Below, piece by piece: positions 17,222-26,648 of a stretch of DNA of 64,000 nucleotides; the first letter of the stretch is position 1, and every line of letters begins with the position of its first letter. Under the pieces are notes generated by a model that was given only the letters and a program-made list of their open reading frames with translations, had not been told where the DNA came from and searched no databases. A program made the translations under genes and the position numbers. The DNA is from Enterocloster clostridioformis (GTDB lineage Bacteria > Bacillota > Clostridia > Lachnospirales > Lachnospiraceae), in NCBI RefSeq assembly GCF_020297485.1, contig NZ_JAIWZC010000001.1, positions 3,410,001-3,474,000 of the forward strand, given 5' to 3'.

Positions 17222-17767
17222 ATGAAGAAATGGGTATGTACAGTTTGCGGTTATGTTTACGAGGGAGAGAATGCACCTGAGAAATGTCCACAGTGCGGAG
17301 TTCCGGCTTCCAAGTTCAAGGAGCAGGCTTCCGAGGGAATGGCATGGGCATGCGAGCATGAGGTTGGCGTGGCTCAGGGCGCTCCTGAAGATATCATGAT
17401 GGATTTAAGAGCTAACTTTGAAGGCGAATGCTCCGAGGTGGGCATGTACCTGGCTATGTCAAGGGTTGCTCACAGAGAAGGCTATCCTGAGATTGGCATG
17501 TACTGGGCCAAGGCTGCTTTTGAGGAAGCAGAGCACGCAGCCAAGTTTGCCGAGCTGTTAGGCGAGGTTGTCACCTCCTCCACCAAGAAGAACCTGGAGA
17601 TGAGAGTTGCAGCTGAGAACGGCGCTACCGCAGGCAAGTTCGACCTGGCCAAGAGAGCAAAGGCTCTGAACCTGGACGCAATCCATGACACTGTTCATGA
17701 GATGGCTAAGGATGAGGCCCGTCACGGCAAGGCATTTGAGGGTCTGTTAAACAGATATTTCGGCTAA
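17222..17767 (+). CDS. Reverse rubrerythrin (NADH-dependent peroxide reductase), copy 2
   Basis: Same 181-residue protein as 10717-11262: N-terminal rubredoxin with two CxxC pairs, then a di-iron ferritin-like domain. The coding sequences differ by one synonymous base near the end (TAC/TAT), and identity continues upstream to the ribosome site, then drops. Such identity points to a recent duplication or gene conversion. The two copies bracket the Dlt-like operon. Both likely reduce hydrogen peroxide and O2 in the cytoplasm. Confidence 0.92.
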   Translation: MKKWVCTVCGYVYEGENAPEKCPQCGVPASKFKEQASEGMAWACEHEVGVAQGAPEDIMMDLRANFEGECSEVGMYLAMSRVAHREGYPEIGMYWAKAAFEEAEHAAKFAELLGEVVTSSTKKNLEMRVAAENGATAGKFDLAKRAKALNLDAIHDTVHEMAKDEARHGKAFEGLLNRYFG

Positions 17768-17880
17768 TTTGACATAGAATCAATTTTACCCTCCAAGCCA
17801 GGAATGCAGGCGGTCTCCCCAGGGCTGCCTGTATTCTTATCTGGCATAGCTGAACAGCTGTAAAATTATTGATTTTTAGA

Positions 17881-17909
17881 TTGAATTTCTGTAAATAACA
17901 GGATACAAT
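17881..17909 (+). promoter_or_regulatory. Promoter of classical rubrerythrin
   Basis: TTGAAT, 17 bp, TACAAT, with a GAAAGGTGAGG ribosome site ahead of the gene. No clear copy of the AGTAAT palindrome is present. Confidence 0.65.
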
Positions 17910-17960
17910 AGTTTATAGGTAGTAAAAAACGAAACAAAAGAGAAAGGTGAGGTACAATTT

Positions 17961-18500
17961 ATGGCATCAAAATACGCAGGAACCAAAACGGAACAGAACT
18001 TAAAGGACGCATTTTCAGGCGAGTCCCAGGCACGCAACAAGTACACCTATTATGCATCCGCTGCCAAGAAAGCAGGCTATGAGCAGATGTCCGCTTTATA
18101 TCTGGAGACCGCGGACCAGGAAAAAGAGCATGCCAAGATGTGGTTCAAGGAACTGCACGGCATCGGCACTCCTGAGGAGAATCTGGCTGACGCGGCAGCA
18201 GGCGAGAATTACGAGTGGACCGATATGTATGCCCGTATGGCCCGCGAAGCACGGGAGGAAGGCTTCGAGGAACTGGCTGTTAAGTTTGAACTGGTTGCCA
18301 AGGTTGAGGCTGCACATGAGAGAAGATACAATAAGCTGTTAGAGAGCTTAAAGAACGACAAAACTTTTAAGGGCGATGCGCCTCTTGGCTGGAAGTGCAG
18401 AAACTGCGGATACGTCCACGAGGGACCGGAAGCTCCCGAAGTATGTCCCTGCTGTGCTCATCCGAAGGCTTATTTTGAGAGGAAAGTAGAGAACTATTAA
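17961..18500 (+). CDS. rbr: Classical rubrerythrin
   Basis: 179 residues. The di-iron domain comes first, with the Glu/His ligands in [20 protein letters not shown] and [11 protein letters not shown]. The rubredoxin domain is at the C-terminus (CRNCGY...[12 protein letters not shown]). It reduces peroxide with electrons from rubredoxin or NADH-linked reductases. It lies in the same oxidative-stress block but has its own promoter and a strong terminator. Confidence 0.93.
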   Translation: MASKYAGTKTEQNLKDAFSGESQARNKYTYYASAAKKAGYEQMSALYLETADQEKEHAKMWFKELHGIGTPEENLADAAAGENYEWTDMYARMAREAREEGFEELAVKFELVAKVEAAHERRYNKLLESLKNDKTFKGDAPLGWKCRNCGYVHEGPEAPEVCPCCAHPKAYFERKVENY

Positions 18501-18576
18501 AAGGTACAGTGGTGGGATGGTACGCCGACACTTGTAGGGAACTTCGCCCGTGACTCTTCATCCACCAAATATTTAA

Positions 18577-18632
18577 AAGCGCCCGCTGTCTTTTCCCACG
18601 CTAGGGAGAAAAGACAGACGGGCGCTTTTTTG
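18577..18632. terminator. Terminator between rbr and rpiB
   Basis: A long stem beginning AAGCGCCCG.CTGTCTTTTC is closed by its complement and followed by TTTTTT. It serves the plus-strand rbr and lies downstream of the convergent rpiB. Confidence 0.92.
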
Positions 18633-18706
18633 TTGCAGTAAATTATTATTTCAAATTTAGGTTCACGTACAAGTTCCGCCAGGAACACCCGCGTGCCATC
18701 CACATC

Positions 18707-19147
18707 TTACCGGTTCTCAATCTCCATAATCATATTCACCCTGCGCTCATGCCTTCCGCCCTCAAACTCAGCGTCCAGCCACGCCTCTGTTATCATCTTG
18801 GCCAGCTCGCTGCCCACTACCCTGGCGCCAAAGGCAAGTACGTTGGAGTTGTTGTGCACCCTGGACAGCTTTGCGGTATAAGGCTCGCTGCACACGCAGG
18901 CTCGTATTCCCTTTACCTTGTTGGCTGCCAGAGAGATGCCCACGCCGGTGCCGCAGATGGCGATTCCCAGGTCAGCCTGGCCGTCGGCCACGGCCCGTCC
19001 TACCTTTTCGCCGTATATGGGGTAGTCGCAGCTCTCAGTGGAGTTGGTTCCCAGGTCAATGACCTCATAGCCCTTTCCTTCCACAAACTCCTTGATGATG
19101 TTTTTAAGCTCAATGGCTGTATGGTCGTTACCAATTGCAATCTTCAT
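18707..19147 (-). CDS. rpiB: Ribose-5-phosphate isomerase B
   Basis: 146 residues, the usual RpiB/LacA-B size. Motifs are GNDHTAIELK at the start, DLGTNSTESCDYP, ICGTGVGISLAANK (catalytic Cys) and RVHNNSNVLAFGARVVG. It interconverts ribose-5-phosphate and ribulose-5-phosphate in the pentose phosphate pathway. It is the last gene of the lactonase-aroC-rpiB unit, 46 bp after aroC. LacA/LacB family members are close relatives, but RpiB fits best. Confidence 0.93.
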   Translation of the reverse strand: MKIAIGNDHTAIELKNIIKEFVEGKGYEVIDLGTNSTESCDYPIYGEKVGRAVADGQADLGIAICGTGVGISLAANKVKGIRACVCSEPYTAKLSRVHNNSNVLAFGARVVGSELAKMITEAWLDAEFEGGRHERRVNMIMEIENR

Positions 19148-19193
19148 GATTCCTCTTCTCCTTTTATCTATTCCCTATATTATGTCTGGTCTT

Positions 19194-20333
19194 TTATACC
19201 CTGTCCTGCGCAAAGAATGCCTGCACCCGGTCCAGCCTGGATGTCATGGACAGAAGCAGCATATCGGCCGCCGTCAATGCGGCCATGGCTTCCACCACCA
19301 CCACGGCCCTTGGCACGATGATGGGGTCATGGCGGCCCTTTATCTCCACCACGGTCTCCTCACCCTTTTGGTTCACGGTGCGCTGGGGCTGCCCAATGGA
19401 GGGCGTGGGCTTAAACGCTGCCCGCATCACGATATCGCTTCCATCGCTGATTCCTCCCAGTGTTCCCCCTGAGTGATTGGTCTGCTTTCCAATCCTGCCG
19501 TTAAAATACAGGCTGCCGTCCGCCGCCTTATGGGATATGCCGAATCCGTCATTATTCTCAGATCCCCGCGCCCTGGAGGCGGCAAAGCCATCTCCTATCT
19601 CAAATCCCTTGACCGCGCCGATGGACACCATGGCCTTAGCCAGGTTCGCATCCAGCTTCTCAAATACAGGTTCGCCTGCTCCGGCGGGCATACCGCGGAT
19701 AATACATTCCACCACGCCCCCGCAGGAGTCCTTCCCGGCCATCAGCTCCTCCAGCCGGGTCTCTGCCCGGGCTGCCGCCTGGGCGTCCGGCATGTACAGC
19801 CTGTTATTCCACATCTCGTCCAGGTCAAAGCGCTCCCGGGAAATACCGATTCCGCCCACCTCGCGCGTATAGGCCCTGACCGTGATTCCCAGGCTCTCCA
19901 AAAGCCTGCAGGCGATGGCTCCCGCCGCCACCCTGGCAATGGTCTCCCTGCCTGAGGACCGCCCGCCGCCCCTGTAATCCCTGAATCCATACTTCTGGTC
20001 AAAGGTGTAATCCGCATGGCCGGGACGGTAAATATCCATGATATTGCTGTAATCATGGGAACGCTGGTCCGTATTGCGCACCTCCAGCGCGATGGGAGTT
20101 CCTGTGGTCCTTCCCCCGAACACGCCGGACAGGATTTCCACCTGGTCCCCTTCCTGTCTGGCCGTGGTAAACTTGCTCTGGCCCGGCTTTCTCCGGTTCA
20201 GATAGGACTGGATGTCCCCTTCCTCCAGAGGCAGTCCGGCCGGGCAGCCGTCCACCACCACGCCGATTCCCTCTCCATGAGATTCTCCCCAGGTCGTCAC
20301 TCTCAATATTGTTCCCAATGTAGATCCTGCCAT
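19194..20333 (-). CDS. aroC: Chorismate synthase
   Basis: 379 residues. Signatures are TWGESHGEGIGVVVDGCPAG at the N-terminus, GRSSGRETIARVAAGA near residue 125 and RARGSENND followed by a GTLGGISDG segment. It converts EPSP to chorismate using reduced FMN, the last step of the shikimate pathway. The ATG at 20333 follows an AGGAGA site and gives the usual N-terminus; a start 27 bp upstream would add nine residues not found in the family. Confidence 0.95.
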   Translation of the reverse strand: MAGSTLGTILRVTTWGESHGEGIGVVVDGCPAGLPLEEGDIQSYLNRRKPGQSKFTTARQEGDQVEILSGVFGGRTTGTPIALEVRNTDQRSHDYSNIMDIYRPGHADYTFDQKYGFRDYRGGGRSSGRETIARVAAGAIACRLLESLGITVRAYTREVGGIGISRERFDLDEMWNNRLYMPDAQAAARAETRLEELMAGKDSCGGVVECIIRGMPAGAGEPVFEKLDANLAKAMVSIGAVKGFEIGDGFAASRARGSENNDGFGISHKAADGSLYFNGRIGKQTNHSGGTLGGISDGSDIVMRAAFKPTPSIGQPQRTVNQKGEETVVEIKGRHDPIIVPRAVVVVEAMAALTAADMLLLSMTSRLDRVQAFFAQDRV

Positions 20334-20381
20334 ATGCTGTCTCCTGTCCTCCTGTATCAATGGCCCAACCGCCTTATCAGC

Positions 20382-21440
20382 CTAATTTCCAATCTTTGCA
20401 ATGGCGCAGCAGTTTGGCTCGTTCACCATGACGCTGCGTCCGCACATAACGATGAGGCCCTTCTCATAATCCACCTCAAAGAAGCTGATGCTGCCGCTGT
20501 CATGGTTGATGGACGCGATGTGCTTCTGATCCGGGAATACAGCCACATCCTTTGGATATTCCCCGCTGACAGGCAGGCAGCAAATCATGGTGAGAAGTCC
20601 TGATTTCTCATCCCTGCTGTAGATGCTTACTGTATTTTCGCCTGCGTTGGTGCAGTAAACGTATTTCTCGTCCGGAGACAGCCTCATGGCGCAGGCAGCC
20701 GTCAGATTGCCCGGATTCCTGGTGGAGGTGGTGGAAATGGTCTGTATCTTCTCAATCACAGGCGCCCTGTCGCCTGTTTCATAGAAATAAACGCAGATTA
20801 CATTCTGCAGCTCATGCATCAGATAGAGGAACCGTCCGTCGGAGCTGAAGCGGAAATGTCTTGGAGCTGACTCCAGGTCGCAGTGAATGGCGTCTACCTG
20901 GAACAGTCTCTTATCCTTGTCGTTGAAACGGTATACCTTTACCTGGTCCGTTCCGTTGTCCACAGACAGAACATACCTGCCGTCGGGCATCCTTCTGGTG
21001 CAGGTCACATGGGAACGGAAGTTGCGCTCAGCCACGCTGCCATATCCCTTATTGAACACCTCGTCCACAATCTGCCCCACGGAACCGTCCTTGTTAAGGC
21101 TCAGAACCGTGGTCTTGCCGTCATGGTAGCCTGAGACAAATACATATTTATCTTCCATATCAGTACACAGGTGGCAGCCCCTCATGCCGCGGATGGGAGC
21201 GCTGTTCAGTCTTGCAAGGCTTCCGTTCTGCAGGATTCGGAAGGATACAACCCCCTCGTCCGCGATGGAGTACAGGGTTTTCCCGTCGCTGGAAGCAATG
21301 ACATAGGAGGAGTTGTCCACTTCCATCTCACACCTCTCCCTAAATGTCCCGTTTTCCACATCCACGTCATACACTGTAATTCCTTTTGCTTTTCCGGTGT
21401 AGGAATAGGATCCTACATATGCCATATATTTTCCGCTCAT
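20382..21440 (-). CDS. Lactonase-family beta-propeller protein (6-phosphogluconolactonase-like)
   Basis: 352 residues, cytoplasmic, a seven-bladed propeller pattern with repeated ASSDGKTLYS, FSSDGRFLYL and LSPDEKYVYC units. This is the YkgB/Pgl cycloisomerase-2 branch, whose members hydrolyse 6-phosphogluconolactone in the oxidative pentose pathway or are uncharacterised. Linkage with rpiB fits a pentose phosphate role. It is first in the operon and divergent from the XRE regulator. Confidence 0.82.
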   Translation of the reverse strand: MSGKYMAYVGSYSYTGKAKGITVYDVDVENGTFRERCEMEVDNSSYVIASSDGKTLYSIADEGVVSFRILQNGSLARLNSAPIRGMRGCHLCTDMEDKYVFVSGYHDGKTTVLSLNKDGSVGQIVDEVFNKGYGSVAERNFRSHVTCTRRMPDGRYVLSVDNGTDQVKVYRFNDKDKRLFQVDAIHCDLESAPRHFRFSSDGRFLYLMHELQNVICVYFYETGDRAPVIEKIQTISTTSTRNPGNLTAACAMRLSPDEKYVYCTNAGENTVSIYSRDEKSGLLTMICCLPVSGEYPKDVAVFPDQKHIASINHDSGSISFFEVDYEKGLIVMCGRSVMVNEPNCCAIAKIGN

Positions 21441-21496
21441 ACCTGTCTGTACCTCCCTGATTTATGTCGGTTTTTATTTCAATTTAGACTAAAAAC

Positions 21497-21525
21497 ATCA
21501 TATCATAAATTTGTGAATTTGTTAA
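21497..21525 (-). promoter_or_regulatory. Promoter of lactonase-aroC-rpiB
   Basis: On the minus strand: TTAACA (21525-21520), 17 bp, TATGAT (21502-21497). Confidence 0.6.
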
Positions 21526-21607
21526 CTGGAAGTTTGTGAAATTGTCCCCCTCTGTTCATCTCCCAACCTGTCCCTGAACTTATCTGCCAAATCTTTTAAA
21601 AAGGGTA

Positions 21608-21635
21608 TTGACATACCACTGATTTAATGTATAAT
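21608..21635 (+). promoter_or_regulatory. Promoter of the XRE-pot operon
   Basis: TTGACA, 16 bp, TATAAT, with a 5' leader of about 95 bases. The leader contains two direct copies of TAAACTTTTTG (21660-21670 and about 21700-21710), a candidate site for the regulator encoded next. Confidence 0.7.
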
Positions 21636-21738
21636 GAAATTCGCGCTTGTTTATTATTACTAAACTTTTTGCTTATTTTTATAGTCAGTTAGTATTTGTA
21701 AACTTTTTGTTCAGAAACGCGAGACAGGGAGGAGCTCC

Positions 21739-22272
21739 ATGGAAATTGGAAGTAAACTAAAGGAACTGCGGGTGTTAAAGGGTCTGACCCAGGAAGAACT
21801 GGCTGACCGGGCCGAGCTTTCCAAGGGATTCATTTCCCAGCTGGAACGTGACCTGACATCTCCGTCCATAGCCACCCTGATGGACATTCTGCAATGCCTG
21901 GGCACCACCATCGGTGAATTCTTCAATGAGACGCCGGATGAACAGGTAGTATTTGGCAAACAGGATTATTTTGAGAAAATCGATACAGACTTAAATAATG
22001 AAATCAAATGGATTATCCCCAATGCCCAGAAGAATGTGATGGAGCCCATCCTCCTCACCTTAAAGGCCGGAGGCTCCACCTATCCTGATAATCCCCATGA
22101 AGGGGAGGAATTCGGATACGTGCTCCAGGGAAGCATATCCATCCATATAGGCAGCAAGACATACAAGGCAAAAAAAGGGGAATCCTTCTACTTCACGCCG
22201 GATAAGAAACATTACCTGACAAGCAAGAACGGGGCCCTTCTTCTGTGGGTGAGCTCGCCGCCAAGTTTTTAA
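21739..22272 (+). CDS. XRE-type regulator with cupin sensor domain (PuuR-like)
   Basis: 177 residues. The helix-turn-helix is at residues 5-60 ([30 protein letters not shown]). A double-stranded beta-helix cupin lies at residues 105-175 ([32 protein letters not shown]). This architecture is common for regulators of polyamine and amino-acid transport. It is the first gene of the potABCD operon, 31 bp before potA, so it probably controls spermidine/putrescine uptake. Confidence 0.88.
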   Translation: MEIGSKLKELRVLKGLTQEELADRAELSKGFISQLERDLTSPSIATLMDILQCLGTTIGEFFNETPDEQVVFGKQDYFEKIDTDLNNEIKWIIPNAQKNVMEPILLTLKAGGSTYPDNPHEGEEFGYVLQGSISIHIGSKTYKAKKGESFYFTPDKKHYLTSKNGALLLWVSSPPSF

Positions 22273-22303
22273 TCACATTAAGATAAAGGAGATTTTGATT
22301 ATC

Positions 22304-23380
22304 ATGAGCCAGCCTTTCATTGATTTACAGCACATATCAAAAAGTTTTGACGGCGAGCTGGTCCTGGACGACCTGAACCTTTCCATCAGGGAGAACAGCT
22401 TCGTCACCTTGCTCGGCCCCAGCGGCTGCGGCAAGACCACTACCCTGCGTATATTAGGCGGCTTCACCACCCCTGACACAGGAAAGGTAATCTTCGGCGG
22501 ACAGGACATCTCCATGATTCCACCCAACAAACGCCCGTTAAATACCGTATTCCAGAAGTATGCGCTGTTTCCCCACATGAACATCGCGGAAAATATTGCC
22601 TTTGGCTTAAAGATCAAAAATAAGCCAAAAGCCTATATTGACGACAAAATCAAATACGCCCTGAAGCTAGTAAACCTGCCCGGCTATGAGAACCGGACCG
22701 TGGACTCCTTATCCGGCGGCCAGCAGCAGCGTATCGCCATTGCCCGGGCCATTGTCAACGAACCCAGGGTGCTGCTCCTTGACGAGCCCCTTGGCGCGCT
22801 GGATTTAAAGCTGCGCCAGGATATGCAGTACGAGCTGATACGCCTTAAGAATGAGCTGGGAATTACCTTTATCTATGTGACCCATGACCAGGAGGAGGCT
22901 CTGACCATGTCTGACACCATCGTGGTCATGAACCAGGGATACATCCAGCAGATGGGTTCTCCTGAACAGATTTATAATGAGCCCGAAAATGCGTTCGTGG
23001 CAGACTTCATCGGTGAGAGCAATATTGTGCCCGGAATCATGATCCGGGACGAACTGGTAGAAATCTTCGGCGCCCGCTTTGCATGTGTTGACAAGGGATT
23101 TGGCAATAATAAGCCTGTGGATGTGGTCATCCGGCCTGAGGACATTGACCTTGTAAAGCCTGAGGACGGCACCCTGCAGGGTGTTGTGACCCACCTGATT
23201 TTCAAGGGCGTCCACTATGAGATGGAAGTGACCACCCCGGACGGTTTCGAATGGCTGGTGCATTCCACCGATATGTTTCCTGTAGGCCGGCAGGTGGGCA
23301 TCCATGTGGAGCCCTTTGAAATCCAGATCATGAACAAGCCTGCTTCTGAAGACGAGGAGGCGCTGGGAGTCAATGAATAG
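22304..23380 (+). CDS. potA: Spermidine/putrescine ABC transporter, ATP-binding protein
   Basis: 358 residues. Walker A is GPSGCGKTT, the signature LSGGQQQR, and Walker B VLLLDEP followed by the D-loop and H-switch (VTHDQEEAL). A TOBE-type OB domain fills the last 110 residues ([10 protein letters not shown]). The ATG at 22304 follows AAAGGAGA. It powers polyamine import with PotB, PotC and PotD and overlaps potB by 8 bp. Confidence 0.93.
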   Translation: MSQPFIDLQHISKSFDGELVLDDLNLSIRENSFVTLLGPSGCGKTTTLRILGGFTTPDTGKVIFGGQDISMIPPNKRPLNTVFQKYALFPHMNIAENIAFGLKIKNKPKAYIDDKIKYALKLVNLPGYENRTVDSLSGGQQQRIAIARAIVNEPRVLLLDEPLGALDLKLRQDMQYELIRLKNELGITFIYVTHDQEEALTMSDTIVVMNQGYIQQMGSPEQIYNEPENAFVADFIGESNIVPGIMIRDELVEIFGARFACVDKGFGNNKPVDVVIRPEDIDLVKPEDGTLQGVVTHLIFKGVHYEMEVTTPDGFEWLVHSTDMFPVGRQVGIHVEPFEIQIMNKPASEDEEALGVNE

Positions 23381-24212
23381 CGAAAAAAAAGGCGCCGCCA
23401 TCGGCAAGGCGCTGTTATCAGGTCCCTATCTCATTTGGATGGCCGGCTTTACACTGATTCCGCTGGCTATGATTATATGGTACGGGCTGACTGACAAGGG
23501 AGGCGGCCTGACCATGGCCAATGTCATTGCCATTGCCTCCGCGGACCACGCAAAAGCGCTGTGGCTGTCCCTTGGACTGTCCCTGGTGAGCACGGTTCTC
23601 TGTCTGCTGATCGCATACCCGCTGGCCATGATACTGAGAGGCCGCGGAGCCGCTGCAGGAGGATTCATTGTGTTCATATTTATCCTTCCCATGTGGATGA
23701 ACTTCCTCCTGAGAACCCTGGCCTGGCAGACACTGCTGGAGAAAAACGGAGTCATTAACGGTATCCTTAACTGGCTTCACCTTCCTTCACAGTCCATGAT
23801 TAACACCCCGTCGGCCATTGTGCTGGGCATGGTATATAACTTCCTGCCCTTTATGGTGCTTCCCATTTACAATGTGCTGTCCAAGATAGACGATAATATT
23901 ATAAATGCCGCCATGGACCTGGGAGCCAACAGCTTTGAACGTTTCACCAGGATATGGCTACCCTTAAGCATACCGGGCATCATCAGCGGCATCACCATGG
24001 TGTTTGTCCCTTCCCTGACCACCTTCGTTATTTCCGATTTGCTGGGCGGCAGCAAAATCCTGCTCATCGGCAATGTCATTGAACAGGAATTTACCAGGGG
24101 AAGCAACTGGCATCTGGGAAGCGGACTTTCACTGGTCCTCATGGTCTTTATCTTAATCAGCATGGCCATGATAGCCAAATACGATAAAAACGGAGAGGGG
24201 ACTGCATTCTGA
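23373..24212 (+). CDS. potB: Spermidine/putrescine ABC transporter permease
   Basis: 279 residues with six predicted membrane helices. The cytoplasmic coupling loop [25 protein letters not shown] is the EAA-type loop that docks on PotA. Forms the channel with PotC. The last base pair is shared with the potC start. Confidence 0.93.
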   Translation: MNSEKKGAAIGKALLSGPYLIWMAGFTLIPLAMIIWYGLTDKGGGLTMANVIAIASADHAKALWLSLGLSLVSTVLCLLIAYPLAMILRGRGAAAGGFIVFIFILPMWMNFLLRTLAWQTLLEKNGVINGILNWLHLPSQSMINTPSAIVLGMVYNFLPFMVLPIYNVLSKIDDNIINAAMDLGANSFERFTRIWLPLSIPGIISGITMVFVPSLTTFVISDLLGGSKILLIGNVIEQEFTRGSNWHLGSGLSLVLMVFILISMAMIAKYDKNGEGTAF

Positions 24213-25009
24213 TGACAAAGAGTTCAAAAGTACTGCGGAAAATCATATCAGATTTTTATATGGTGCTCATACTGTTCTTCCTTTATGCCCCCATCCTTAC
24301 CATGATGGTCCTGTCCTTCAACAAATCCAAGTCCAGGACCCAGTGGGGCGGATTTACCCTGCAGTGGTACACCCAGATGTTTGACAGCCGCTCCATCATG
24401 AGCGCCCTGACCACCACGTTAATCATAGCCTTTGTATCGGCCCTGGTGGCTACGATCATAGGCACGGCAGCGGCCATCTCCATCAGTTCCATGCGGACAG
24501 TGCCCAGGACCATTGTCATGGGCATAACCAATATACCCATGCTGAACGCCGACATCGTAACCGGTATATCCCTGATGCTGGCCTTTATTGCCTTTGGTAT
24601 TTCCCTGGGATTTAAGACTGTGCTTATATCCCATATCACATTCAATATACCCTATGTCATACTAAGCGTCATGCCCAAGCTCAAGCAGACGGATAAATAC
24701 ACCTATGAGGCAGCCCTGGACCTGGGCGCATCCCCTATGTACGCATTTTTCAAGGTGGTGTTCCCGGATATCATGCCCGGCGTGCTCTCCGGCTTTCTGC
24801 TGGCGTTTACCATGTCCTTAGATGACTTTATCATCACCCACTTCACAAAGGGCGCAGGCATCAACACTCTGTCCACCCTGATTTACAGTGAAGTGAGGCG
24901 CGGCATACGGCCGTCCATGTACGCACTGTCATCCATTATATTTCTGACCGTGCTGATTCTTCTCATCTTTGTTAACTTCCGGTCCATTAAAAAACCGGAA
25001 AAGGCATAA
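24212..25009 (+). CDS. potC: Spermidine/putrescine ABC transporter permease
   Basis: 265 residues, six membrane helices. The coupling loop is ALDLGASPMYAFFKVVFPDI. A conserved FTMSLDDFIITHF segment near residue 205 is typical of PotC. Second subunit of the import channel; its start overlaps the potB stop. Confidence 0.93.
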   Translation: MTKSSKVLRKIISDFYMVLILFFLYAPILTMMVLSFNKSKSRTQWGGFTLQWYTQMFDSRSIMSALTTTLIIAFVSALVATIIGTAAAISISSMRTVPRTIVMGITNIPMLNADIVTGISLMLAFIAFGISLGFKTVLISHITFNIPYVILSVMPKLKQTDKYTYEAALDLGASPMYAFFKVVFPDIMPGVLSGFLLAFTMSLDDFIITHFTKGAGINTLSTLIYSEVRRGIRPSMYALSSIIFLTVLILLIFVNFRSIKKPEKA

Positions 25010-25038
25010 CCGAATTCAGACATTAAAGGAGAACGATT

Positions 25039-26154
25039 ATGAAAAAGAAAATGACAATCACCCTTGCTGCCGCATCCATGGCAGTTCTGTCCGCCGCCCT
25101 CTTAACCGGCTGCGGCAAATCCGGTTCCTCCCCCGAAGGAGGAAACAAGGAAGACAACAAGTTAAACGTATACAACTGGGGCGAGTACATTGACGAGGAT
25201 GTCATCACCCAGTTTGAGGATGAAACCGGCATACAGGTTGTCTACGATGTGTTTGAGACCAACGAGGAGATGTATCCTGTCATTGAGGCCGGCGCTGTGA
25301 AATACGACGTTGTATGTCCCTCCGACTACATGATTCAGCGCATGATTGAAAACAATCTTCTGGCTGAACTCAGCTTTGACAACATTCCAAATTATAAGGA
25401 AATCGGCCAGCAATATCTGGATATCTCCAAGGGCTTTGACCCTGAGAACAAGTATTCCGTACCCTACTGCTGGGGAACCATGGGAATTCTCTACAACACC
25501 AAGCGTCTGGAGGAGCTGGGCGTTCCCGCTCCCACCAAGTGGTCTGATTTGTGGGATGAGCGCTTAAGCGGCGAAATTCTCATGCAGAACAGCGTAAGAG
25601 ACGCATTTACCGTGGCTCTGAAGATGAAGGGATATTCCTTAAACAGCACCAATTCCGATGAACTGGCCCAGGCCCGTGATCTGCTGATTGAGCAGAAGCC
25701 TCTTGTCCAGGCATATGTGATTGACCAGGTAAGGGATAAGATGATTGGCGGCGAGGCTGCTGTGGGCGTGATTTATTCCGGGGAAATGCTCTACATCCAG
25801 GATGCAGTGGCGGAACAGGGTCTGGATTACAGCCTGGAGTATGTAATCCCCGAGGAGGGAACCAACTACTGGATTGACTCCTGGGTTATTCCGGCTAACG
25901 CGGAGCACAAGGAAAATGCGGAGAAGTGGATTGACTTCCTGTGCCGCCCTGACATCGCCAAAAAGAACTTTGAATATATCACCTACGCCACGCCAAACAC
26001 AGGCGCCTATGATTTGCTGGACCACGACCTTAAGAACAACAAGGCCCTGTTCCCTGATTTAGATAAGCTGTCTAACTGCGAGATTATCCAGTATCTGGGA
26101 GACGATGTGGATACCATCTACAATGACATGTGGAAGGAAATTAAATCCGAGTAA
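25039..26154 (+). CDS. potD: Spermidine/putrescine-binding lipoprotein
   Basis: 371 residues. A signal peptide ends in the lipobox LLTGC (Cys near residue 24), so it is anchored to the outer face of the membrane. It is followed by a type-2 solute-binding fold starting LNVYNWGEYID, and has WGTMGILYNTKR and YWIDSWVIPANA regions as in PotD. It delivers polyamines to PotBC. Last gene of the operon. Confidence 0.93.
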   Translation: MKKKMTITLAAASMAVLSAALLTGCGKSGSSPEGGNKEDNKLNVYNWGEYIDEDVITQFEDETGIQVVYDVFETNEEMYPVIEAGAVKYDVVCPSDYMIQRMIENNLLAELSFDNIPNYKEIGQQYLDISKGFDPENKYSVPYCWGTMGILYNTKRLEELGVPAPTKWSDLWDERLSGEILMQNSVRDAFTVALKMKGYSLNSTNSDELAQARDLLIEQKPLVQAYVIDQVRDKMIGGEAAVGVIYSGEMLYIQDAVAEQGLDYSLEYVIPEEGTNYWIDSWVIPANAEHKENAEKWIDFLCRPDIAKKNFEYITYATPNTGAYDLLDHDLKNNKALFPDLDKLSNCEIIQYLGDDVDTIYNDMWKEIKSE

Positions 26155-26196
26155 AATATACCGCTTTAACCTAAATAAGGCCACAACATAAGAGGG

Positions 26197-26246
26197 GGCT
26201 GTTGCACTGAAAAAACAGGAAATTTTCAGTGTAATAGTCCTTTTTC
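26197..26246 (+). terminator. Terminator after potD
   Basis: The stem GGCTGTTGCACTGAAAA pairs with a complement having one or two mismatches, followed by TTTTT. Confidence 0.75.
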
Positions 26247-26249
26247 CAT

Positions 26250-26574
26250 TTCTTCAGCTTTAATTAAGCACCTAAAGGGGGGTTCTGCTTTTTGTCATTT
26301 ATTTTTGGGCACACTTTATCGGACCCTGCCATGGGCAGCGTCTTGTCGGTTTTAAACGGGCTAATTTTACGCCTCCTTCTTCATCGGGAACAAGTGTCCC
26401 TGTCCGCCCAGATTGGATTTAAGTTTACTACAAAAAAACTGCACTTTGAACGCTATTGAAAGGTTATGGGATACGGATAGCTCCATACGCCGAATTCCTT
26501 CTCTACCGTCAGATAGTGAGCCTAAACCAAAAGCAAAAATCTACAATAAAAAACCGCATTTCGTGCAGAAACTG
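26250..26574. other. Non-coding stretch ahead of the rhs island
   Basis: About 325 bp with no convincing gene. A 67-codon frame at 26413-26616 has no ribosome site and no recognisable product. This is the left junction between the pot operon and the island; no tRNA or attachment-site repeat is visible. Confidence 0.5.
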
Positions 26575-26603
26575 TTGAAAATATATAAAAACCGGTGTAA
26601 AAT
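26575..26603 (+). promoter_or_regulatory. Promoter of the rhs gene
   Basis: TTGAAA, 17 bp, TAAAAT, 45 bp before the GTG start; AAGAAGAGGGG is the ribosome site. Confidence 0.7.
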
Positions 26604-26648
26604 TAAGTTTAACTAAGTGTTTATGTACAAAAGAAGAGGGGATGTTTT

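Noticed and set aside
26197..26246. Stem after potD as an insertion-sequence end
   Set aside because: GGGGGCTGTTGCACTGAAAA looks a little like some IS ends, but a paired stem with a T-run directly after an operon is better explained as a terminator, and no partner end was seen.
26413..26616. 67-codon frame ahead of rhs
   Set aside because: No ribosome site, no recognisable product, and it overlaps the rhs promoter.
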